Origin: an uncultured Methanomassiliicoccales archaeon
GTDB taxonomy: Archaea > Thermoplasmatota > Thermoplasmata > Methanomassiliicoccales > Methanomethylophilaceae
Assembly (NCBI GenBank): GCA_934234005.1
Contig: CAKQHC010000092.1
Span: forward strand, 1-5,752
Reading direction: 5' to 3'
Length of the DNA stretch: 5,752 bases
A program made the position numbers and the translations under genes. This document shows positions 1 through 5,123 of this stretch, piece after piece (within the stretch, counting starts at the first letter, position 1; every line of letters begins with the position of its first letter). A model generated the notes under the pieces. It did no database searches. It was not told the DNA's origin and saw only the letters and a program-made list of their open reading frames with translations.

Positions 1-690
1 CGGGTGTCCCTCGACAGCGTATGACAGTGCCGTGTAGAATATCGGGTATACGTTCATTCCCATTGAACTTAGAATTTCCGCTGCTTTGTCGATGTGGTCC
101 GTGTTGTGATACACCATATTGCTACTGGTGAACATAATTCCTACCGTCGGTTTGTCCGGATCGAATGTCGACAGTATCCGGTCAACGGTCGGCGTACCTT
201 CGTATCCGGGAATGTAAATTCCGTCAACGGGGTTTTCCTTTATGTCGGGCAGCGGAACATCGGTGAGTCCGAGTACGCGTGCCGCACAAAGGTACAGAGC
301 GTATTCATTCTCTGCGCCTCTGTTGGCTGCGTATTTTGTCATACATTTGAACTGTTCGTCATTTCCTTTGAACAGCGGTCTGTTGAGCATGGTTACTTCC
401 GCATTACCCGAATAGAGCAGAACAAGAGCCTTTGAATTCCTGAGAACTTTCTCATATCTGTCGAAGCGGTGGAATTTACTGGGATCCGACATACAGCGGA
501 TGAACACGAAGTCAGCCTGCGACGTGAAGGCCGCAAGATCATGGTAGAGTTCGATGTCGTCGTCTATGTCGGTGCTGTTGAGCGCCATCGTTCTGTTTTC
601 TATACCGATTTCGCTCAGTCTCTGTGCGGGTGCCGCCATAGTAGGCGCGTCCGTCGATTGGACGGAGATTACAATGATGTTGAATGTCAT
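1..690 (-). CDS. cobN: CobN-like chelatase large subunit (partial, C-terminus beyond left edge)
   Basis: The reading frame is open from an ATG at 690 to the window edge and gives 230 N-terminal residues of a protein that in this family is usually over 1,000 residues. CobN is the large, tetrapyrrole-binding subunit of aerobic-type cobaltochelatase and is related to ChlH/BchH. Seen here: an N-terminal Rossmann-like start (FNIIVISV, residues 3-10), the YAANRGAENEYAL block (120-132) resembling the CobN 'Y...GG.EN...L' segment, PLP at 146-148, and KPTVGIMF (180-187) followed by a helix and LSSMGMNVYPIF (207-218), the typical CobN 'P.V.I.F...ALE..G..V.P.F' pattern. The start lies 4 nt after the ATPase stop with GTGATC just ahead, so it is the last visible gene of the importer operon. 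Family assignment is fairly secure. The reaction is not: cobalt insertion, insertion of another metal, or HmuS-like metal removal are all possible. The catalytic region is outside the window. Confidence 0.83.
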   Translation of the reverse strand, partial: MTFNIIVISVQSTDAPTMAAPAQRLSEIGIENRTMALNSTDIDDDIELYHDLAAFTSQADFVFIRCMSDPSKFHRFDRYEKVLRNSKALVLLYSGNAEVTMLNRPLFKGNDEQFKCMTKYAANRGAENEYALYLCAARVLGLTDVPLPDIKENPVDGIYIPGYEGTPTVDRILSTFDPDKPTVGIMFTSSNMVYHNTDHIDKAAEILSSMGMNVYPIFYTALSYAVEGHP

Positions 691-692
691 CT

Positions 693-698
693 GATCAC
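693..698 (-). promoter_or_regulatory. Ribosome binding site of the CobN-like gene
   Basis: On the minus strand GTGATC lies 2 nt before the ATG at 690 and covers the TGA stop of the ATPase gene. It matches the 3' half of the archaeal GGAGGTGATC Shine-Dalgarno sequence. The spacing is short, so this is a moderate call. The overlap with the stop codon suggests translational coupling. Confidence 0.5.
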
Positions 699-1477
699 AT
701 CTTCAGTTCTATGTTGTCGTCCTGCAGTATGACGTGCGGCGAACCGTGGTCATCCACGATGTCTGCCTCCACGTGATATACGCTCATCAGCGATTCGCGG
801 TTGATAACGTCCTTCGGTTCTCCGGCGGCAAAGACCTTACCTTCGCTCATCATGATTATTTTATCGGCATATTTGGCGGACATATTGATGTCGTGACACA
901 CCATAATTACCAGCATGCCTTTCTGCCTGACCAGGGCTTTGAGGATTTTCATAACCTCCAGTTGGTGTCTTACGTCCAGATTGGCCGTAGGCTCGTCAAG
1001 CATCATTATTTGGGGTTCCTGGGCCAATCCTCTTGCCAGCATGACTTTTTGGTGCTGTCCGGCGGACAGTTCGTTGAACGATCTCAGGGCAAGGTCGCCT
1101 ATGTTGAGAAGATTGAGTATGTCGTATACCATGTTCAGGTCTTCGTCGCTCACTCTCCAGCGGTTATGCGGATGCCTTCCCAGAAGAACGGTATCTACAA
1201 CGGACATGGAGAATGTATCCGTAGAGAAACACGGAACATATCCTACGGTTTTTGCGATATCGCGTATTCCCATATCTTCGCTATTTTTGCCGTTAATGAA
1301 TACGGTTCCCGAATCGGGAATCAGAATTCTGTTTATGCAGTGCATAAGCGTAGATTTACCGACACCGTTGGGCCCCAGTATAGCTACGAGTTGCGGTTCC
1401 GAGAGATCGAGTGTAATATCATCCAGAACCTTGAAACTCGAATATCCGAATTCGAGATTGTTTATTTTAATATCCAT
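695..1477 (-). CDS. ABC importer ATP-binding protein, FecE/BtuD type, with atypical Q-loop
   Basis: A 260-residue cytoplasmic ATPase, normal length for the family, that would power the two permeases encoded upstream. Visible motifs: Walker A GPNGVGKST (35-43), ABC signature LSAGQ (137-141), Walker B IMMLDEP (157-163) with catalytic Glu162, D-loop NLD (166-168) and H-loop His195. The segment TVLLGRHPHNRW (96-107) is typical of iron-siderophore/heme/B12 importer ATPases. The Q-loop is odd: the usual VGYVPQ reads VGYVPC, with Cys83 (codon TGT, complement of 1229-1231) in place of the glutamine that normally contacts the metal ion and the coupling helix. All other catalytic residues are present, so the protein is probably active. 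The ATG start is preceded 3 nt upstream by GGTGAT and follows the permease stop by 4 nt. Substrate cannot be read from the ATPase itself. Confidence 0.95.
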   Translation of the reverse strand: MDIKINNLEFGYSSFKVLDDITLDLSEPQLVAILGPNGVGKSTLMHCINRILIPDSGTVFINGKNSEDMGIRDIAKTVGYVPCFSTDTFSMSVVDTVLLGRHPHNRWRVSDEDLNMVYDILNLLNIGDLALRSFNELSAGQHQKVMLARGLAQEPQIMMLDEPTANLDVRHQLEVMKILKALVRQKGMLVIMVCHDINMSAKYADKIIMMSEGKVFAAGEPKDVINRESLMSVYHVEADIVDDHGSPHVILQDDNIELKM

Positions 1478-1480
1478 ATA

Positions 1481-1486
1481 ATCACC
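1481..1486 (-). promoter_or_regulatory. Ribosome binding site of the ATPase gene
   Basis: GGTGAT on the minus strand, 3 nt before the ATG at 1477, matches the archaeal anti-Shine-Dalgarno complement. It overlaps the last codon and TGA stop (1482-1484) of permease 2, which fixes the ATPase start and suggests coupled translation. Confidence 0.7.
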
Positions 1487-2555
1487 ATGAATTTTTTCTC
1501 AGTTTGATAAGTATAAACAGGAACAGAGGTCCGCCTATCAGAGAAGTTATCACACCTACGGGAAGTCCGGAGGCGGTCAGTTCACGGGCAAGACAATCGG
1601 CTGCCATCAGGAAAGCGGCACCGAAACAGGCAGATGCGGGAATCAGATATCTGTTGTCAGATCCCAATATCATTCTGACGATGTGGGGTGCAACCAATCC
1701 CACGAATCCGATGGTTCCGGTGAAACACACGAATGTCGCGGTCATCATAGATACGACTATCATAAACATCAGTCTCATCGTTTTCGGATTTTCTCCCAAT
1801 GCTTTTACGCCGTTGTCTCCCAATGCCAATACATTCAGAATTTTGGAACAAACAGTGAAAAACGATACTCCCAGTATGGATGCGGCCGCAATCAACGGTA
1901 TGTTGTCCCAATTGGCTCTGCCGAGCGTTCCGATTCCCCAGATATAGGCTTCCGCAAGTTTTTCTTCGGTTGCGGTCACTTTCAGCAGAGTATCGGTCGC
2001 CGAGAACATGTACATAACCGCTACGCCTATGAGAATCATCATTGCGGGAGATATCGAACGTTTCATAGATGATATGACAATCATTGCAAAAGCAGGTATG
2101 AGGGAGAACAGGAATGCATTTACTACGGTTCTGGTGGTAGAACCGAGTCCCGGAATTATTGTTATGCCTGCGATAATGGCCAACGTTGCTCCGAGAGATG
2201 CACCGCTGGAGATACCCGTGGTATAAGGATCGGCCAAAGGATTCTTCATCGAACTTTGCATGACTGCTCCGGCCACGCCGAGTCCGGCTCCCACAAACAG
2301 TCCGGCCAGTGAAATCGGCAGACGAAGATCCCATATGACATAGTCTTTCATCTGCGATACGGAATCGGTTGCAACGTTGCCTGTGATATGGTTCCACAGA
2401 ACTTCATAGCATTCGAAAAATCCTATGTTGTATTTACCGGAAACCACTCCGACTCCGAGAGTTATTATGCATACCGCGATGCATACGGCGCTGAACAGAA
2501 TCTTTTTGTGGTTGAAGTTGCGGTATTCACTTATTTCTGGATGATTTTCCGACAT
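1482..2555 (-). CDS. ABC importer permease, FecCD/BtuC family (permease 2)
   Basis: A polytopic inner-membrane subunit of 357 residues, close to the usual size of about 330-360. After a hydrophilic N-terminus (to about residue 17) there is a first membrane helix (about 18-40), then the family blocks: GAGLGVAGAVMQ (89-100), KNPLADPYTTGISSGA (104-119), ALGDNGVKALG in the cytoplasmic coupling segment that meets the ATPase, and the C-terminal GTIGFVGLVAPHIVRMILG and LPVGVITSLIGGPLF blocks. It would pair with permease 1 as a heterodimer, as in FecC-FecD. Start choice: two GTG codons (2561, 2558) lie in frame upstream, but the ATG at 2555 is preferred because it overlaps the permease 1 stop as TGATG and has AAGGGGGTG 5 nt upstream. 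Substrate is not deducible: iron chelates, heme, corrinoids and other metal complexes all use this family. Confidence 0.93.
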   Translation of the reverse strand: MSENHPEISEYRNFNHKKILFSAVCIAVCIITLGVGVVSGKYNIGFFECYEVLWNHITGNVATDSVSQMKDYVIWDLRLPISLAGLFVGAGLGVAGAVMQSSMKNPLADPYTTGISSGASLGATLAIIAGITIIPGLGSTTRTVVNAFLFSLIPAFAMIVISSMKRSISPAMMILIGVAVMYMFSATDTLLKVTATEEKLAEAYIWGIGTLGRANWDNIPLIAAASILGVSFFTVCSKILNVLALGDNGVKALGENPKTMRLMFMIVVSMMTATFVCFTGTIGFVGLVAPHIVRMILGSDNRYLIPASACFGAAFLMAADCLARELTASGLPVGVITSLIGGPLFLFILIKLRKNSW

Positions 2556-3637
2556 CACCACACCCCCTTCTTATTGAGTATGATTAATATCAGGAACAAC
2601 GGCCCGCCTATGAATGACATTATAACTCCTACGGGAACATCAGCGAATGTAATGTATCTTGAAACGGTATCCGCAAACAGAAGGATTGTTGCACCGCACA
2701 TCATCGATGCCGGAATCAGGAATTTATTGTCGGAGCCCATTATCATTCTGGTTATGTTGGGCGCTACCAGCCCCACAAATCCGATAATTCCGAGATAACA
2801 GCATACCGATGCCGCTACGAGAGATATTATGATAAGGCAGACGATTCTGAGTTTTTTGGCATCAAGCCCCAAACTTCTGGCGCTGTCGTCTCCCAGTGCG
2901 AGGACGTTTAACCTGTTGGAAAGCACAAGAGATATGATTGATCCAACTACGACTACGGCGGCCATAAGCGGGAATGTGTCCCAGGTTACTCCGGATAAAG
3001 AACCGATTTGCCATTTGTAAATATTATGGACTGTTTCAGCATCGGATATAATTACCAAAAGTGTGGACAATGCCGAGAAAAGGAAGGACATTGCAATTCC
3101 CGCAAGTATGATGGTTGCAGGAGTCGAATTGCGCATACGGGAAAGTAACATGATTATGAATGCGGGAATCATTCCAAATACGAAGGCATTGAGCAAAGTT
3201 CCGTAACCTGTGTTGGCGGCACCCACCTGCAATCCCAATACCATAGAAACCGATACGCCGAATACGGCACCGCTCGATATTCCCGTTGTATACGGATCGG
3301 CCAGAGGATTTTTGACAATTCCCTGCATAACCACTCCGCATAATGCCAGGCCTATTCCTGCCACGACGGCTATGACTACGCGCGGCATACGTTCTTCAAT
3401 TACAATATAGTCGTTCCACCACTCGGTGCTTGCCAATTCGTATGTTGCGCCACATATGTGATCCCATAAGATTTTGTAAACCTCGGAGAACGAAAGATCT
3501 CTGGGGCCGATTGTAAGGGAAACGCCCATGCAGACAAACATGACCAACAGCATGACGACCAGATACAGTGTTTTCCTGAAAATGAACTGTCTGTAGTCCT
3601 TTTTGGCCACTGCTTTGTCTGTCGTATTCGGGGACAT
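2555..3637 (-). CDS. ABC importer permease, FecCD/BtuC family (permease 1)
   Basis: A 360-residue membrane subunit and the first gene of the minus-strand operon. A basic, hydrophilic N-terminus is followed by a membrane helix (about 23-43). Family blocks are VVAGIGLALCGVVMQG (91-106), KNPLADPYTTGISSGA (109-124, identical to the block in permease 2), ALGDDSARSLGLDAKKLR in the coupling segment, and the C-terminal GIIGFVGLVAPNITRMIMG and VPVGVIMSFIGGPLF blocks. It is clearly a diverged tandem paralogue of permease 2, and the two probably form the heterodimeric channel. The ATG at 3637 has no convincing Shine-Dalgarno sequence, unlike the genes behind it. A TATA-like element about 28 nt upstream would fit a leaderless or near-leaderless transcript. 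The reading frame ends in TGA overlapping the ATG of permease 2. Confidence 0.94.
   Translation of the reverse strand: MSPNTTDKAVAKKDYRQFIFRKTLYLVVMLLVMFVCMGVSLTIGPRDLSFSEVYKILWDHICGATYELASTEWWNDYIVIEERMPRVVIAVVAGIGLALCGVVMQGIVKNPLADPYTTGISSGAVFGVSVSMVLGLQVGAANTGYGTLLNAFVFGMIPAFIIMLLSRMRNSTPATIILAGIAMSFLFSALSTLLVIISDAETVHNIYKWQIGSLSGVTWDTFPLMAAVVVVGSIISLVLSNRLNVLALGDDSARSLGLDAKKLRIVCLIIISLVAASVCCYLGIIGFVGLVAPNITRMIMGSDNKFLIPASMMCGATILLFADTVSRYITFADVPVGVIMSFIGGPLFLILIILNKKGVW
2561..2569 (-). promoter_or_regulatory. Ribosome binding site deciding the permease 2 start
   Basis: AAGGGGGTG on the minus strand is one mismatch from the AGGAGGTG core and ends 5 nt before the ATG at 2555. The in-frame GTG codons at 2561 and 2558 would overlap or crowd this site, so the ATG is favoured. 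The site lies inside the last codons of permease 1. Confidence 0.65.
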
Positions 3638-3642
3638 GATGC

Positions 3643-3661
3643 GTTGGATAAATACTCCAAC
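3643..3661. promoter_or_regulatory. 19-bp dyad operator candidate, copy 1 (permease side)
   Basis: GTTGGA-TAAATAC-TCCAAC is a perfect 6-bp inverted repeat with a 7-nt spacer. It lies 6-24 nt upstream of the permease 1 start codon, between a TATA-like element (3662-3668) and the start. A related motif with the same spacing sits at 3733-3751 before the divergent gene. Size and symmetry suit a dimeric repressor, for example a DtxR-family metal sensor, but no regulator is identified here and the family is a guess. Confidence 0.55.
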
Positions 3662-3668
3662 AAATAAA
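3662..3668 (-). promoter_or_regulatory. TATA-like element for the permease operon
   Basis: TTTATTT on the minus strand is centred about 28 nt before the ATG at 3637. Archaeal TATA boxes lie about 25-30 nt before the transcription start, so this placement predicts a leaderless or nearly leaderless mRNA, in keeping with the missing Shine-Dalgarno sequence. An alternative box, CATATATC (3684-3691), would give a leader of roughly 20-25 nt. Confidence 0.4.
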
Positions 3669-3682
3669 CACTATTGGTTTTA

Positions 3683-3701
3683 GATATATGGATGATATAT
3701 C
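3683..3701. repeat. Central inverted repeat in the divergent promoter region
   Basis: GATATAT-GGATG-ATATATC is a 7-bp inverted repeat with a 5-nt spacer. Symmetry extends outward with one unpaired base (TAG on the left, CCTA on the right). It is near the middle of the spacer between the divergent genes. Each arm could be a TATA box for one direction, or the dyad could be a second regulator site. AT-rich dyads arise easily by chance. Confidence 0.4.
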
Positions 3702-3720
3702 CTAATACTTAATTACACAA

Positions 3721-3727
3721 TTATTTA
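3721..3727 (+). promoter_or_regulatory. TATA-like element for the solute-binding protein gene
   Basis: TTATTTA is centred about 30 nt before the ATG at 3754, with no Shine-Dalgarno sequence between them, again suggesting a leaderless or near-leaderless transcript. The arrangement mirrors the permease side. An alternative box at 3694-3700 would give a leader of about 25-30 nt. Confidence 0.38.
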
Positions 3728-3732
3728 ACTTA

Positions 3733-3751
3733 GTTGGATTATAGAACCAAT
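3733..3751. promoter_or_regulatory. 19-bp dyad operator candidate, copy 2 (binding-protein side)
   Basis: GTTGGA-TTATAGA-ACCAAT has the same half-site, 7-nt spacer and total length as the perfect dyad at 3643-3661, with two departures in the right arm. It lies 3-21 nt upstream of the start codon at 3754. The same placement at both divergent genes supports one regulator acting on both. Confidence 0.5.
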
Positions 3752-3753
3752 GA

Positions 3754-5064
3754 ATGAATACGAAACTAGTAGCTATCCTTGCAGTCGTTATCGTAGCGGT
3801 TGCGGGTTCGGCGGCATATATTGTAATCAATAATGATGACGACGGTCATTATGTTTCAACAGACAATACCGGACGTCTCGCGGTATACGGAAATGCGAAT
3901 AACGACGATTATCTGGACAACAGTGATGTCGAGTATCTCGAAAAGATTATTGCGGGAACCGAGGAAGAGACACCTTTGGCCGATGCCAATCAGGACGGAA
4001 AAATCGATTCCGCAGATGTTGACTTTGTGAAAGGAATTCTGAATAAGACTCAAAAAACCGTTTATGTTCTTCAGACTTATAACAAGACCGCACAGGTTGT
4101 AAGCTGCAAATATCCGCTTACTTCGGTCGGAGTTGCGGGATACGAAACAATAACCGTGCTCCAGTCGATCGGTGCCGTTGACAAGATCAAGATTCTTTCC
4201 GGTGCAGGCGGAGACAGTTTTGATAAAACGTTCTATTCTGATGTATACGATCTTCCGAAATGCGGAAAGGATGTTTGGAATATCGATCCCGAACTTCTTC
4301 CTGAGAATATCAAACTGGACGGAATCATAGCAATGGATTCCAAATCATATCTTCCGAATTACCAAACCTTCGAAAAAGCCGGTATCAGCGTTGTACGTAT
4401 ACAGGCCGCCCACGCACTTAACTCCCTTTCCGGAATTGTTACCGTAGGATTCCTGCTCGGTTGCGAGGAGAAAGCCAACGATTTAATGGAATTCTTTGAC
4501 GGAATTACCGACAACATTGTTAAAAAAGTAGGAACCGTGGCCGACAAGGACAAAGTAACAGGACTTTTTGTTACCATGACAAACTATGTCGAAGGACCTG
4601 TTGACAGATCCGAATATACGGGAACAATGGTTATTGCAGGGGCAAAATCTCTTGCCGATAAGAATTCCGCTCCGTGGGGAAGCGACAAAGCGCGTCTTCA
4701 GTTCAAGACCGGCGAAGAGTGGTTGCTTAACGACGACTATCAGGGAGATTTTATCGTACACTCCAGAGCACTCGGACTCAAGGCCCTGACATCCGAACAG
4801 ATGCAGACGCAGTGGGATAGTTATTCGCAGTATTTCACAAAAATGAGTGCATATCCCGACGGATATTTCATCCTCAATTCAACACTGTCTCCCGTTCTGA
4901 GGATTGCAGTGATGGCAACACAGTTCTATCCTGATTTATTCGGAGAGGATTATGCGTTTGACTGCATTCAGCAGTACTATGACAAATTCATCACAAGCAT
5001 GTCAGACTTCGATGCAAAAACAGATGCGACTTGGCTGATTACTGCCAATGACGTAAAGATTTGA
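3754..5064 (+). CDS. Membrane-anchored ABC solute-binding protein with dockerin-like domain
   Basis: 436 residues. Order of parts: an N-terminal hydrophobic helix (about 5-25) with no lipobox cysteine, probably an uncleaved anchor; an acidic linker (NNDDDG, 26-31); a dockerin-like pair of F-hand calcium loops; then a class III (TroA/BtuF/FepB-like) binding domain from about 101 to the end. The calcium loops are N47-x-N49-x-D51...D58 and D77-x-N79-x-D81-G82...D88, each followed by a helix; the first has Asn at position 1 and Asp instead of Gly at position 6. The segment TSVGVAGYETITVLQSIGAVD (123-143) matches the first-lobe pattern of the family. The protein would capture the metal chelate outside the membrane and deliver it to the divergently encoded permeases. 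The ATG at 3754 is used; one at 3750 is out of frame. Family call is strong. Ligand is unknown, and whether the dockerin-like part binds a cohesin or only calcium is open. Confidence 0.9.
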   Translation: MNTKLVAILAVVIVAVAGSAAYIVINNDDDGHYVSTDNTGRLAVYGNANNDDYLDNSDVEYLEKIIAGTEEETPLADANQDGKIDSADVDFVKGILNKTQKTVYVLQTYNKTAQVVSCKYPLTSVGVAGYETITVLQSIGAVDKIKILSGAGGDSFDKTFYSDVYDLPKCGKDVWNIDPELLPENIKLDGIIAMDSKSYLPNYQTFEKAGISVVRIQAAHALNSLSGIVTVGFLLGCEEKANDLMEFFDGITDNIVKKVGTVADKDKVTGLFVTMTNYVEGPVDRSEYTGTMVIAGAKSLADKNSAPWGSDKARLQFKTGEEWLLNDDYQGDFIVHSRALGLKALTSEQMQTQWDSYSQYFTKMSAYPDGYFILNSTLSPVLRIAVMATQFYPDLFGEDYAFDCIQQYYDKFITSMSDFDAKTDATWLITANDVKI

Positions 5065-5069
5065 ATGAA

Positions 5070-5085
5070 TGGGGCTAACGCCCCA
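5070..5085 (+). terminator. Hairpin after the solute-binding protein gene
   Basis: TGGGGC-TAAC-GCCCCA forms a 6-bp, GC-rich stem with a 4-nt loop, beginning 6 nt after the stop codon. It lies between convergent genes. No clear T-run follows (CCTTATTCTAA), and archaeal termination relies mainly on T-rich tracts, so it may instead stabilise the mRNA 3' end. Confidence 0.42.
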
Positions 5086-5100
5086 CCTTATTCTAACCGC

Positions 5101-5122
5101 TAGTTTGTATAGTTTATATAAA
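5101..5122. repeat. Short tandem repeat and TTTATATAAA palindrome between convergent genes
   Basis: TAGTTTGTA (5101-5109) is followed directly by TAGTTTATA (5110-5118), a 9-nt tandem repeat with one mismatch. The second copy runs into TTTATATAAA (5113-5122), a perfect 10-bp palindrome that matches the archaeal TATA consensus on both strands. It could be part of a terminator region or a promoter for an antisense RNA. Nothing else is seen in the spacer. Confidence 0.4.
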
Positions 5123-5123
5123 A

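Noticed and set aside
94..732. Plus-strand open frames at 94-435 and 469-732
   Set aside because: They are antisense to the CobN-like frame, which is continuous from 690 to 1 and has clear family blocks.
734..1507. 257-codon plus-strand open frame, and a second one at 915-1481, opposite the ATPase gene
   Set aside because: The translations show no family motif and are antisense to a gene with every ABC ATPase hallmark.
1657..2397. 246-codon minus-strand open frame inside permease 2
   Set aside because: It is a shifted-frame shadow of the FecCD permease, hydrophilic and rich in Arg, His and Ser, with no recognisable domain.
2556..2561. GTG codons as start of permease 2
   Set aside because: They lie on or next to the ribosome binding site, while the ATG at 2555 has proper spacing and a TGATG overlap with the upstream gene.
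3710..3723. TAATT-ACAC-AATTA inverted repeat as a regulator site
   Set aside because: Only 5-bp AT arms in an AT-rich spacer; readily explained by chance and not repeated elsewhere.
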